Source of the DNA: Paracoccaceae bacterium
GTDB lineage: Bacteria; Pseudomonadota; Alphaproteobacteria; Rhodobacterales; Rhodobacteraceae
Direction of reading: 5' to 3'
Assembly: GCA_026709265.1 (NCBI GenBank)
Contig: JAPOTI010000065.1
Coordinates: 1 to 45,569 of the forward strand
DNA length: 45,569 bases
Below are positions 24,341-33,811 of this stretch, in pieces. Position numbers and translations under genes: made by a program. The stretch's first letter is position 1, and every line of letters starts with the position of its first letter. Below the pieces are notes generated by a model. The model saw nothing but the letters and a program-made list of their open reading frames with translations. It had not been told where the DNA came from and searched no databases.

Positions 24341-25429
24341 ATGAACCGGGCGGATGTGGAAATCTTTGGTGGCGGCATCTTTGGCCTGAGCATCGCCTAT
24401 TGCTGTGCACGGCGCGGGGCGCAGGTCCGGGTTATTGAAAAACGAAGAATTGGGGCTGGCGCGAGTGGCGGCTTGCTGGGGGCAATGACACCGCATGTCC
24501 CGGACGCCTGGAACGAAAAGAAACAGTTTCAGTTTGACAGTTTGACGATGGCTGCCGAATGGTGGGGCGAGGCTGCCAGGATCAGTGGAGTGTCACCACG
24601 ATACCGCAGATGCGGTCGTCTGCAGCCCATTCATGATCAACGCGCCATGATTCTTGCGAAAGAGCGTCGCACAGCCGCGCATATTCATTGGTCCGCGCAA
24701 GCGGAATGGCAGATTATTGAAGCCAAAGGCGATTGGGTGCCCCTGTCAAGAACCGGTTACGTCATTCACGACACGCTGTCAGCCAGCCTGAATCCATCGC
24801 TCGCTCTGAAATGCCTTGCAACTGCTGTCCGTCAACTGGGTGGCGTGATCGACGAAACCCGGACGAAAGGGCACGGTGCCGATCTGACATTACATGCAAC
24901 AGGATACGAAGGACTTGAGGAACTTGGCCAAATCCTGAATTCCGATATCGGCCGTGGCGAGACAGGCCAGGTGGCAATGCTCAAATTCGACTCCCCATAC
25001 ACGACGCAGATCTTCGCTGACGGAATCCATGTTGTTCCACATGAGGGCGGCAGGGTGGCGGTTGGCTCGACCAGCCAGAAGCGCAGGTTGGACCATGAAC
25101 TTGCAGCTTGGGCACTTGATGATCTGATTCAACGCGCCAAAGATAAAATTCCTGTCCTTCGTGATGCGCCGATGATCGAATGCTGGACTGGAACCCGGCC
25201 GCGGGCTGCAAGCCGCGCCCCGCTACTCGGTCCTTATCCCGGACGACCAGGTCATTTTATCGCCAATGGCGGTTTCAAGATTGGATTGGGTCTGGCACCT
25301 CTCGTCGGTGAGGTGATGGCCGATCTGACGTTGGCGTCCATCAATCGCATTCCGGATGAATTTTCGCCGCAGCGTGTTGCCGAACGTTATCGGGATAGCC
25401 GACACAGGCAATCAATTACGCGGTACTAA
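24341..25429 (+). CDS. FAD-dependent oxidoreductase (DAO family, MnmC2/ThiO-like)
   Basis: A flavoprotein of 362 residues of the D-amino-acid-oxidase fold. The FAD dinucleotide motif is VEIFGGGIFGLSIAYCCARRG with Glu at the end of the second strand (VIEKRRIGAGASGG). The C-terminal FAD segment is NGGFKIGLGLAPLVGEVMAD. GTRPRAASRAPLLGPYPG precedes it, as in MnmC2 and glycine oxidase relatives. Position opposite mnmD suggests it may oxidise cmnm5U34 in tRNA as MnmC2 does; amino-acid oxidase activity is the alternative. An AGGTGA site lies upstream of ATG 24341. Confidence 0.85.
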   Translation: MNRADVEIFGGGIFGLSIAYCCARRGAQVRVIEKRRIGAGASGGLLGAMTPHVPDAWNEKKQFQFDSLTMAAEWWGEAARISGVSPRYRRCGRLQPIHDQRAMILAKERRTAAHIHWSAQAEWQIIEAKGDWVPLSRTGYVIHDTLSASLNPSLALKCLATAVRQLGGVIDETRTKGHGADLTLHATGYEGLEELGQILNSDIGRGETGQVAMLKFDSPYTTQIFADGIHVVPHEGGRVAVGSTSQKRRLDHELAAWALDDLIQRAKDKIPVLRDAPMIECWTGTRPRAASRAPLLGPYPGRPGHFIANGGFKIGLGLAPLVGEVMADLTLASINRIPDEFSPQRVAERYRDSRHRQSITRY

Positions 25430-25574
25430 CTTGGTCTGCCCGGCGATTTTCTGCCGCGCTCAACCACTCGACCATGATTGCGGTCTTGACCTGGCCTGAC
25501 GCGTCGATAGATGCATGTGATGGAACATAAGATCTGCGTTTATAGCCAGACATGGCAGGGAGGATTGAATCATT

Positions 25575-26507
25575 ATGGACAGAATCAAGGCACAAAAAGG
25601 TGTCTATGCCGCCGTTGCCACACCGATCAATGAGAGAATGCAGCCCGATCATGATCGTTTAACTGCGCACTGTCGCTGGCTCCTCGATAATGGCTGTGAT
25701 GGATTGGTACCCCTCGGCACCACCGGGGAAGCGACATCCTTGGGTTTGGCCGCCAAAACAGACCTTGTTACCGCGCTGAAGACAAGCGGGCTGCCGATGG
25801 AACGAATGATCATCGGGACCGGCTCGACATCAATCGAGGATACCACCTATCTGTCAGAAACAGCCCTGGATGCGGGTGCTGCAGGTCTGCTGATCCTTCC
25901 ACCATTTTACTACAGTGATCCTGGCGATGACGGTTTATTTGATTTTTTCTCGGAAGTCGCCATGCGTCTCGCCACGCGCGGCCCGCAGATCTATCTCTAC
26001 CACATCCCTCATCTCACAGGCGTCTCCATCACTGTCAACCTGACCCGACGCCTCAGGGAGACCTTCCCGGGCATCTTCGTGGGAATCAAGGACAGCAGCG
26101 GTGACTTTTCCCGCATCCTGACATTTCTCAAAGCGATTCCAGGATTCGCTACATTTTCCGGCAGCGAAATTTTTGCCATGCAAAATCTCATTGCCGGTGG
26201 CTGGGGTTGTATATCTGCAACTACCAACATCACGGCACCCGCAGTCGCCTGCCGTATCCGCAACAATTCCAGCGACGCCAAGGCGCTTGATCAGACGATA
26301 CTGGCATTACGCCAGCGATTGACCCAGGATGGGACCATTTCGCGTCCCAAAGCTTATCTTGCCTTGTTGAAAAGCGATGACAACTGGCGGCGAACACTTC
26401 CTCCCAACCGCGACTGTGCTGATACAGACCTCTCTTTGAAAGAATTGTTCGATTCCCTGCAACCGATTGCAGATCTCAGTCGACTCTATGGACCTGCAAT
26501 CGCCTGA
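25575..26507 (+). CDS. DapA-family aldolase of unknown substrate
   Basis: A 310-residue class I (Schiff-base) aldolase/synthase TIM barrel. The pyruvate site is PLGTTGEATSLG, the catalytic tyrosine is in YHIPHLTG, and the Schiff-base Lys in GIKDSSGD. FSGSEIFAM follows. True DapA has Arg after the tyrosine loop (YNIPGRS in the copy at 17708); here the position is Leu, so condensation with aspartate semialdehyde is unlikely and a sugar-acid or hydroxyacid aldolase is more plausible. Substrate unknown. GGGAGG lies 11 bases before ATG 25575. It has no metabolic partners on the same strand. Confidence 0.85.
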   Translation: MDRIKAQKGVYAAVATPINERMQPDHDRLTAHCRWLLDNGCDGLVPLGTTGEATSLGLAAKTDLVTALKTSGLPMERMIIGTGSTSIEDTTYLSETALDAGAAGLLILPPFYYSDPGDDGLFDFFSEVAMRLATRGPQIYLYHIPHLTGVSITVNLTRRLRETFPGIFVGIKDSSGDFSRILTFLKAIPGFATFSGSEIFAMQNLIAGGWGCISATTNITAPAVACRIRNNSSDAKALDQTILALRQRLTQDGTISRPKAYLALLKSDDNWRRTLPPNRDCADTDLSLKELFDSLQPIADLSRLYGPAIA

Positions 26508-26573
26508 GTTGCACTGTACCCACTCTGAATGGAATCTGATTGAATCGAAAGGCACCGATCACAATGCAGCAGA

Positions 26574-27782
26574 CTAGGTGAGATTTTCAACCGCGCGCAG
26601 AATGTGGTGGCAGGCTTCAGAAATCAACAACTCATCGGTGGCAAAACTCAGGCGGAAAAATCCCGCGCCACCAAATTCCGATCCAGGAACTGTTGAGACC
26701 CCATAGTCGCGCAGAAGATATTCACAAAATGCGGTATCATTGCAAAGAACAGTCCCATCGGGAGTTGTTCGCCCGAGAATATCCTGACAGGAGGCAAAAA
26801 CATAAAATGCACCGCGCGGCAGGGTGCATTGCACGCCAGGAATTGATGAAAGTCCCGCCACAAGTCGATCACGGCGACGCTGGTAGGCAGCGCGGCAGGA
26901 AGCGGTAAACCGCTCTGACTCCTCGGTCTCCGTCAACGCTGCGAGGGCCGCTGCCTGACTGATTGACGACGGATTGGTGGTCGATTGACCCTGCAGTTTG
27001 ATCATCGCCGCGATCAGATCCCGCGGACCGACAGCAAAACCAATGCGCCAACCCGTCATTGCGTGCGATTTGGAAACCCCATTGACCGTCAGGACTCGGT
27101 CACAAAGATCAGGTGCAACTGTTGCAAATGTGGTAAATTGTTCGCCATCAAATGTAATCTTCTCGTAAATGTCATCGCTCAGCACGGCGACGCCAGGGGC
27201 ATCGCGCAAGACGTCTGCAAAATCCCGTAACTCCGACTCTGTAAAAACTGATCCGGTCGGGTTGCACGGTGAGTTCAGTATCACCCATCGGGTGTGCTCC
27301 GTTATCGCCGTTGCCAGTTGAGCGGCGGTCATCTTGAATTCATTTTCTTCTCCGCTGGAAATGATGACGGGGCGTGCGCCGGCAATTTTTGTAATGTCAG
27401 GATAGCTCACCCACGAGGGCACCGGAACAATCACCTCGTCACCCCGCCCCACCGTTGCCAGGAGTGCATTGAAAATCAACTGTTTTGCGCCATTCCCGAT
27501 GACAATTTGATCGGGCGTGCAGCTGATACCGTTGTCCCGGCGAAATTTTTCTGCCACTGCGGCGCGCAACGCAGCCGTCCCTGCAACATCGGTGTAGCGA
27601 GTCTGTCCTTCGCTCATCGCCTTTTCGGCAGCATTGGTAATGAATTCAGGCGTGTCAAAATTCGGCTCACCAATATTGAGCCTGATAATCCGTGCGCCCT
27701 GCGCTTCACGAATCGTGGTGATTCGGGCGATACGGGCAGTTCCCGACTCGCGTATATGTTCCATTCTCTCTGCGATACGCAT
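26574..27782 (-). CDS. Aspartate aminotransferase (class I, I-gamma subgroup)
   Basis: A PLP enzyme of about 402 residues. Signatures are RLNIGEPNFDTPEFITNAA at the N-terminus, IVIGNGAKQLIFNAL, ILNSPCNPTGSVF, VLSDDIYEKITFDG with the pyridine-N Asp, and VNGVSKSHAMTGWRIGFAVG with the Schiff-base Lys. FFRLSFA carries the carboxylate Arg. This is the AspC-like group usual in alphaproteobacteria, probably making aspartate from oxaloacetate; some members also act on prephenate. The frame is open to 27845, but GAGGGA before ATG 27782 makes MRIAERMEHI the likely start. It is the second class I aminotransferase in the window, from a different subgroup than that at 14507. Confidence 0.92.
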   Translation of the reverse strand: MRIAERMEHIRESGTARIARITTIREAQGARIIRLNIGEPNFDTPEFITNAAEKAMSEGQTRYTDVAGTAALRAAVAEKFRRDNGISCTPDQIVIGNGAKQLIFNALLATVGRGDEVIVPVPSWVSYPDITKIAGARPVIISSGEENEFKMTAAQLATAITEHTRWVILNSPCNPTGSVFTESELRDFADVLRDAPGVAVLSDDIYEKITFDGEQFTTFATVAPDLCDRVLTVNGVSKSHAMTGWRIGFAVGPRDLIAAMIKLQGQSTTNPSSISQAAALAALTETEESERFTASCRAAYQRRRDRLVAGLSSIPGVQCTLPRGAFYVFASCQDILGRTTPDGTVLCNDTAFCEYLLRDYGVSTVPGSEFGGAGFFRLSFATDELLISEACHHILRAVENLT

Positions 27783-28219
27783 CTTCTGTTCCCTCAATGC
27801 GAGCGAAAATGTTGGGGGAATCACACAGAATTGCTGCCCCTTCAACCGGACAATGTTGATTCATGATTGCCAGCGGAATTGCTCAGCCGGAATGAGGCTC
27901 CCTGCCCGGTGCCAACATATGAGAGAGCCAAACGACCGGATACGCACGTCATGTCATCCGCATCGTCGCATGATCCTCCACGACCTGTTCGCCGATTGTC
28001 ATCGGGGCAAACCGCACAGAGATCTGTGGTGCGGTGAACACCCCGCTTCGACGGAGGCGGAAGCAGCGGTGCAACCACAAACCACTCCTCATCGGTTCAA
28101 TCGCTTTCATATCACACGGTATTGCGTCAACCATTTTCACAGGTGATCTGTGCGCCAAGCCATGGCAGCGTCCTTGTCGTGTTGGTTCCATATCGGGGCG
28201 AGACCATCGACATTCCAGG
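27783..28219. other. Intergenic gap
   Basis: About 440 bases between the aminotransferase start and the methyltransferase stop, both on the minus strand. It should hold the aminotransferase promoter. No gene, repeat or RNA structure recognised. Confidence 0.4.
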
Positions 28220-29083
28220 TCAAGCTTTGAGACTGAGAATCAAATAGCGGTTGTAGCGGCAGAAAAGACTGGAATTCTTATATTGCCCGAACAGGCGCCG
28301 TTTAAGCCGAGTTTGCCGTCTCTCGCTCATCAGCCGATACAGGACGAAATGCAGCAGCTTTCTCCTGCGCGGGTAAATGACGGAAAGTTCTTCATCAATA
28401 CGCTTCAAGGACATGCCGAGGAAATTGTAGAGTTGCTGTTCCAGATCGACAGAAGGGGCAACGGATTCAGTAATATCCTCCTCGCGCAGAGTCTGATATC
28501 TCCCTGTTGCCAGGACTTCTCGGAAAAGTTCCAGGGAATGACCGCCGCCAACAAGTGGGGCATCCCGAAACTCTTCATAAAATTGCTGACTGCGAAAGCA
28601 ATCGGACACGAGAATCTCGCCATCAATCGCCAAACATTGTTGCGCATGGTGCAACGCCTCTTCGGGCGGCATATATTGGAGACTCTCTGAGAAAAGGCAT
28701 AGATCAAACCGTGGCGCGGCACGAAATTCAAAAAAGCGCTTGAGATGCACCGGAACCGATGGACCGACATTCTCACGGCATCGCGCTGCCAGAGTTGCGC
28801 TTGGCACGACAATTTCAACCTCATGTCCATCGGCAGCAAGCTCCTTGGCAAATTCGCCGCACCCGCCGCCAATATCCAGAACTCTCAGCTTACGCTGCGG
28901 CATGAAGCTCTTGACCTTTTCGGTATAGGCTTCTTGCGCTTGGCGAAGGTTGCCAATGCAGACCTCCAGCCCCTCGTGCCAATAGCCATAGTGAAGATTC
29001 TCTCTCCCGGTCGCGAACCGAACCAGTTCGGACCCAAGATCAAGGCCAAGCGCTCGTGTGTCGAGCCGTCGCGGCTTAGCCAC
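28220..29083 (-). CDS. Class I SAM-dependent methyltransferase
   Basis: A methyltransferase of 287 residues, substrate unknown. Motif I is RVLDIGGGCGEFAKELA, followed by VEIVVPSATLAA (acidic position replaced, VVPS), FDLCLFSESLQYMPPEEAL (motif post-I/II region) and CLAIDGEILVSDCF. The C-terminal part from about 190 on is rich in Arg and aromatic residues (YPRRRKLLHFVLYRLMSERR). The start is GTG 29083, with AGGCGG 8 bases upstream inside the end of rppH; the rppH stop is five bases before it. It is therefore probably the last gene of the ctpA-rppH unit. An envelope or cell-surface lipid substrate is possible but unproven. Confidence 0.85.
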   Translation of the reverse strand: MAKPRRLDTRALGLDLGSELVRFATGRENLHYGYWHEGLEVCIGNLRQAQEAYTEKVKSFMPQRKLRVLDIGGGCGEFAKELAADGHEVEIVVPSATLAARCRENVGPSVPVHLKRFFEFRAAPRFDLCLFSESLQYMPPEEALHHAQQCLAIDGEILVSDCFRSQQFYEEFRDAPLVGGGHSLELFREVLATGRYQTLREEDITESVAPSVDLEQQLYNFLGMSLKRIDEELSVIYPRRRKLLHFVLYRLMSERRQTRLKRRLFGQYKNSSLFCRYNRYLILSLKA

Positions 29084-29088
29084 GGCGG

Positions 29089-29604
29089 TTACCGCCTCGG
29101 GGCAGCTTCTGCTGACACCCCTTCGGTCTCACGCCCCAACCGCGCACCAAAAAAATTATCCATGACCTTGCGATAAACATCGGTCTTGAACCAGACAGCA
29201 TGATCGACGGCATCTTCCGGCGACATCCATTTCCACGCCGAAAACTCCGGCACATGAGTCTGAATATTGATATCTGAGTCCTGCCCGAGAAAACGAAACA
29301 GAAACCATTTCTGTCGCTGACCACGGTATTTTCCATTCCAGATCTGTCCCACCAATTCGGGAGGAAGATCATAACAGATCCAGTCGGGATACACGCCTGT
29401 CAATTCCACGAGGCCAGGTTCAATCCCCGTTTCTTCCTGCAATTCACGGTGGGCCGCAACCTCAGACGTTTCCCCTTCATCAATTCCCCCCTGGGGCATT
29501 TGCCAGGCGTCATATTCGCTATCAATCCGTCTTCCGACAAAGATACGGTTCTTGGCATTCAGCAGGATAATGCCCACACAGGGTCTGTAGGGGAGATTAT
29601 TCAT
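29089..29604 (-). CDS. rppH: RNA pyrophosphohydrolase
   Basis: A Nudix hydrolase of 171 residues that removes pyrophosphate from the 5' end of mRNAs and so starts decay. The Nudix box is complete: GGIDEGETSEVAAHRELQEE followed by TG. The N-terminus (YRPCVGIILLNAKNRIFVGRR, then WQMPQGG) and the later FRFLGQDSDINI and EFSAWKWMSPEDA are typical of the alphaproteobacterial RppH/IalA group. It lies 17 bases after ctpA and 5 bases before the methyltransferase gene on the same strand. Confidence 0.95.
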   Translation of the reverse strand: MNNLPYRPCVGIILLNAKNRIFVGRRIDSEYDAWQMPQGGIDEGETSEVAAHRELQEETGIEPGLVELTGVYPDWICYDLPPELVGQIWNGKYRGQRQKWFLFRFLGQDSDINIQTHVPEFSAWKWMSPEDAVDHAVWFKTDVYRKVMDNFFGARLGRETEGVSAEAAPRR

Positions 29605-29621
29605 AACAGACGCCTGTCGAA

Positions 29622-30956
29622 TTACCGCAATTCGAACGCATCAATTGCCGACAAAATATCGATCGCATAGGCCATCTGAGGGTCCTCGAGGCGCAGCTGC
29701 TGCAACTCTTCCTGTTCGATTTGTCGTGCCTCATCATCATCTTCGGCATTCATCAGACTATCATTCTCCAGACGTCCCGGGAGATCGGCTTCAGACAAAT
29801 AATCGCGCTCGTCTTCCGCTGCGACCGACGACGAACGTTGTTCTTCAAAATGGATATCGGGAACAATCCCCTGCGCTTGAATGGAGCGGCCCGAAGGCGT
29901 GTAATAACGCGCTGTGGTCAGTCGCACGCCACCTTTTTCGCTACCGAGATTGATGATTGTCTGTACCGAGCCCTTGCCGAAGCTCCGCGTTCCAACCACA
30001 ATGGCGCGTTTATGGTCCTGCAGAGCCCCCGCGACAATTTCCGATGCCGAAGCAGAGCCTCTGTTAATCAAGACGACAATTGGTTTCCCCGCGGCGAGAT
30101 CCCCAGGCGTTGCCGAATAATTCTGTGTCCCCGCGACATCACGTCCGCGCACCGAGACGATATCCCCGCGTTCCAGAAACGCATCAGAGATTTCGATCGC
30201 CGTGTCCAACAGACCTCCCGGATTGTTGCGGAGATCCAGAATGACCCCCGTGATGTTGTCGACTCCACCTGCTTCTTCAAGCTGCTCGGTGATTCCCTCG
30301 ACCACATTGGTGAGTGACTGTCGGTTGAACGTCTTCACGCGTACCACGATCGTACTGGCTTCTCGCCGAACCTCCGCTGAAGCGATGCGAATAATGTCAC
30401 GCTCAATGACGATTTCGAGGGGTGCACTCTCCCCTTCACGTTCAACAGTCAGGACGATCTCTGAGCCAACCGGGCCCCGCATTTTCTTGACCGCTTCATC
30501 AAGCATCATACCGAGGACGGTCTCGCCATCAATTTCGATAATATAGTCGCCAGCCTCAATGCCGGCCCGGGCTGCCGGCGTATCGTCGATGGGTGACACC
30601 ACCTTCACCCATCCCTTTTCCATGGTCACTTCGATCCCAAGACCGCCGAACTGACCGCTCGTCTGTTCCTCGGTCGTATTCATCTGATCCGGTGTCATAT
30701 AAGCGGAATGTGGATCCAGCGTTGCCAGCATCCCCTGCACTGCACCCTGGATCAGCTCAACATCATCGATTTCCTCGACATATTTTGTCCGCACAATCTG
30801 CATGGCTTCGCTGAATAAATCCAGCAATTCGTAAACATTGGGACCGGATTTGTCTTCGTCGGCGCGGCTCGCCGAGAACAGCCATAGGGAGGTCAAGACA
30901 GTCGCTACGACAGCGAATCCGACAGGTATGAGTTTCTTCATTGGATCGCGTTCCAT
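29622..30956 (-). CDS. ctpA: Carboxyl-terminal processing protease (S41)
   Basis: A periplasmic serine protease of 444 residues. The N-terminus has a single hydrophobic signal/anchor (LIPVGFAVVATVLTSLWLFSASRA). A PDZ domain follows at about 90-170 (GIEVTMEKGWVKVVSPIDDTPAARAG region). The protease core has LDLRNNPGGLLDTA, then catalytic Ser in NRGSASASEIVAG and catalytic Lys in GTRSFGKGSVQ. The C-terminal 60 residues are acidic (NAEDDDEARQIEQEELQQ). ATG 30956 and 30941 are in frame; the latter lies closer to the signal peptide. ctpA-rppH linkage is common in alphaproteobacteria. It degrades or trims envelope proteins. Confidence 0.95.
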   Translation of the reverse strand: MERDPMKKLIPVGFAVVATVLTSLWLFSASRADEDKSGPNVYELLDLFSEAMQIVRTKYVEEIDDVELIQGAVQGMLATLDPHSAYMTPDQMNTTEEQTSGQFGGLGIEVTMEKGWVKVVSPIDDTPAARAGIEAGDYIIEIDGETVLGMMLDEAVKKMRGPVGSEIVLTVEREGESAPLEIVIERDIIRIASAEVRREASTIVVRVKTFNRQSLTNVVEGITEQLEEAGGVDNITGVILDLRNNPGGLLDTAIEISDAFLERGDIVSVRGRDVAGTQNYSATPGDLAAGKPIVVLINRGSASASEIVAGALQDHKRAIVVGTRSFGKGSVQTIINLGSEKGGVRLTTARYYTPSGRSIQAQGIVPDIHFEEQRSSSVAAEDERDYLSEADLPGRLENDSLMNAEDDDEARQIEQEELQQLRLEDPQMAYAIDILSAIDAFELR

Positions 30957-32101
30957 GAAATCAATCAGTGACGCCCAAGACAGGAGGACCGCACCGGAAT
31001 CATTGCTTGAACTCAGTCTTTAACGACTCATGCAAGGAAACGCCACCTTCGAAGTCGTTGAAGGGCATGGTCCAATATCCTTCGGATATCACGAGGATAT
31101 TGAGCAATTCTCGGGCACGCCGCCGAAAAAACCAAGGCCATGCGATCCCCAGATCTCAAAAGCACCGCGGTCAAAATGGAAAAGTTGTCGTGATCTCCAT
31201 CCTACAGCTCCGGCGGTAGCCGCGCATCAAGAATGAACAAGGACAAAGGACGTTGCAACCCGCAGACCTTGTCTACAGGCTGGGCCGCACGCCCCCCTGT
31301 GAACAACTCCCTTCCCTTATATCCCCTGATCAAAAACATACGCGTACAATGCCAAGGGGCAGTCAAGCAGCAAGAGCTTGCGCTGTCCATGAAAATGTCG
31401 CTCTTGTGAATCACCTGTTTGTTGGACTTGGTGCCGAACACTCAATTCATAAACCTTGGAGAATACACGATAACAATCAACGACGAAGATGATGCCATCA
31501 TGAAAGTCGCCGGGAACGAGAGGTCCGACCCTCTTCCGTATGCCGTGCACAACATTCTTGCACATACTGGATACGCCAGGCGTTGATTTGAGACAGTCGA
31601 TTGATATGTTACGGGTCTGGGTCCAATAGGCTCATCGCGCGAAGTCAGTCAGCTTTGTCGACCCAACATTTTCAGCCTCATCACCATCGCGCCGCACGTA
31701 TTTCAACGATCCAGCCTCCCACATGCCAGACTGTTGACACGCTCATGATCCCCGGCCTGTCTCATGGCATCAACCTGCCTCATATTGATTCCCGCAGCGG
31801 ACATACGACGCCCTTGATGCCATCGGGATCAGGCACGCCGCCCGCGCAGCGGTGCGACGGTCTGTCTGGTCCTGGCAGCAACCGTTGAAATTGCATGATG
31901 GCGTATGGACTCATTTCGCAAGGACAATTCAGAAACTCGGAAATCGAGAACATCCTCAATCGTTGATTGGGTCTGCGCACACCTGTATTTGTATCATCAA
32001 CATGGAGTGACTTTCATGGTGAAATGGTCCTGCGAAGGTCAAACCATTCATGTGTTTTTACGCGCTGCCCGTCGTCCCCAATTGATGGTATGTTTTCGGC
32101 C
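30957..32101. other. Long noncoding gap between ctpA and the heparinase gene
   Basis: Just over 1.1 kb, divergent promoters at both ends, with no gene I can support on either strand. Open frames are short and low in complexity of coding signal. In related genomes an envC-like gene often precedes ctpA and rsmB precedes heparinase/purH; neither is here. No tmRNA, SRP RNA, 6S RNA or RNase P RNA could be recognised with confidence. Confidence 0.5.
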
Positions 32102-33811
32102 ATGAACGTGAAAAAGCAAAGCTCACTTGGTGCCCTCAAAGAACGTGTGTTGGGAAGACGCCCGGCTGAAGACATCCTGGCAACTGGAAATGCGCTCAGG
32201 TTTGCGGCTTGCATGCCGGAACCCTTATCCTTTGGCTCTCCGCATCGAGGACGATTACTTCTTCAGGGCAGGTTGCACATCGCCGGAGAAGAACGCGCAA
32301 TCCCGGACGGCAATCTGTGGAAGCTGGAGAATCTGCCGGGTTTGGTCGGGGAAGAGATTCTTGGCTTTTCCTGGCTTGATGATTTGGCTGCGGTGCGGAG
32401 CCCGGAAGCTATCGGGTTGGCCAAGACCTGGGTGTCCGACTGGATCACCCATTCGTCCACTGAACGCAACCGAACATGGCGACCAGAAATTGCGGCACGG
32501 CGCGTCATGCGACTCAGACATAATGAATATATCCTTCTGGCCATGGCCGGGCCGGCGTTCGAGAATCAATATTTTGCTTCACTCGCGACCCATGCCAAAA
32601 TCCTCAGGAACCGTCTTGGCGATACGCCAATGGGCGTTGCGCGGATTGAAACGCTTGCCGGCAGAGTCTACGCCGAACTGGCACGGAACGGGGATCGAAA
32701 GGCTGCCATTGATGTGCTGCGGCAGATTGCAAACGCTGCAGACATGATCATCGAACAGGGGCTTGGAATCGAGTCGCGTAATCCACAAGAGCTGCTGATC
32801 ATCACAGAAAGTTTGCAATGGTGTGCGTCCCTCGCATCCCTCTGTGGGATTGCCATTGAGGAGAGTTTCCGGAATCCGATTCAAAAAGCCGTACAAATTC
32901 TCAGGGTTTTGCGTCACGCCGATGGGTCACTGGCCCGCTTTCACGGGGCTGCCAACCCCCTTCCCGGTCGACTGGATCGTGCGCTGACCGCATCAGGGCA
33001 TGTGCGTGCGGCTCAGCGTGGATTGGCAATGGGATTTGCGCGTCTGTCGGCGGGGCAAACCACACTTATCTCCGATGTGGCCCCACCCCAATCAGGTAAA
33101 CATTCGCGCCTGGCTCATGCCGGAACGCTGGCATTTGAATTGACCGAAGATGGCGAGCCGATTGTCGTCAATGGCGGCCCGGGCTGGCTCTTTGGTGAGG
33201 ACTGGCACACCAGAGCACGACAGACCGGATTACACAGCACTGTCGAAGTGGACAACACGTCCTCCTCCCGGATGAGTGCACCCGTCTTACCCACCGCTGA
33301 TCGTCAAGAATTCATCCTTGTTTGTCCTGACAGGGTGCGCGTGGAACAGGCACCGGAAATCGACGACAATACTGTCATTGTCAGCCATAATGGTTATGTT
33401 CCTCTATTTGGCCTGACCCATATGCGCCGTATCGACATGAGCACCGACGGTCACCGCATCTGGGCTGAGGACACTCTGTGGGCAGAAAATGGAGAGAATC
33501 GTCGTGCCTTCGAATCTGTGCTGACAGTGCGAAACGGGTTTCTGCCATTTACCGTGCGTTTCCACCTACATCCCGACATCCATCCCCGTGTCGCAAGTGA
33601 CAACCGGCAGGTTTATATCGAGACATCAAGAAACGCATGGTTGTTTGAATATGACGGGGAGGCTGATCTCGCACTGGAGATGTCGCAGTATTTTGATGAG
33701 CATCAACAGCAAGTGCGCCAAAACCAACAGATCACCTTGCACGCACGGATCACGCGGGGCCGGGCAGCACAGTTGCGCTGGTCCTTTCAAAGACAAAACA
33801 AACAGGCATGA
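32102..33811 (+). CDS. Heparinase II/III family protein
   Basis: A protein of 569 residues with the alginate-lyase-like (alpha/alpha) domain first and a heparinase II/III beta-sandwich domain from about 330 on. Visible in the N-terminal half: WVSDWITHSSTERNRTW and ARIETLAGRVYAELAR. In the second half: HAGTLAFELTEDGEPIVVNGG, then LHSTVEVDNTSSS and HNGYVPLFGLTHMRRI, with the histidine and tyrosine positions expected of these lyases. In alphaproteobacteria this gene regularly precedes purH; its substrate is not known. The frame is open from 31967; ATG 32102 (or 32090) fits family length. It overlaps purH by ATGA. Confidence 0.88.
   Translation: MNVKKQSSLGALKERVLGRRPAEDILATGNALRFAACMPEPLSFGSPHRGRLLLQGRLHIAGEERAIPDGNLWKLENLPGLVGEEILGFSWLDDLAAVRSPEAIGLAKTWVSDWITHSSTERNRTWRPEIAARRVMRLRHNEYILLAMAGPAFENQYFASLATHAKILRNRLGDTPMGVARIETLAGRVYAELARNGDRKAAIDVLRQIANAADMIIEQGLGIESRNPQELLIITESLQWCASLASLCGIAIEESFRNPIQKAVQILRVLRHADGSLARFHGAANPLPGRLDRALTASGHVRAAQRGLAMGFARLSAGQTTLISDVAPPQSGKHSRLAHAGTLAFELTEDGEPIVVNGGPGWLFGEDWHTRARQTGLHSTVEVDNTSSSRMSAPVLPTADRQEFILVCPDRVRVEQAPEIDDNTVIVSHNGYVPLFGLTHMRRIDMSTDGHRIWAEDTLWAENGENRRAFESVLTVRNGFLPFTVRFHLHPDIHPRVASDNRQVYIETSRNAWLFEYDGEADLALEMSQYFDEHQQQVRQNQQITLHARITRGRAAQLRWSFQRQNKQA

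Noticed and set aside
28034-28690. 218-codon open frame on the plus strand
   Set aside because: Mostly antisense to the methyltransferase gene and lacking any ribosome site or domain.
31200-31440. Possible 6S-like RNA on the minus strand of the ctpA gap
   Set aside because: Short stretches recall 6S RNA ends, but the closing stem does not pair, so I cannot support it by eye.
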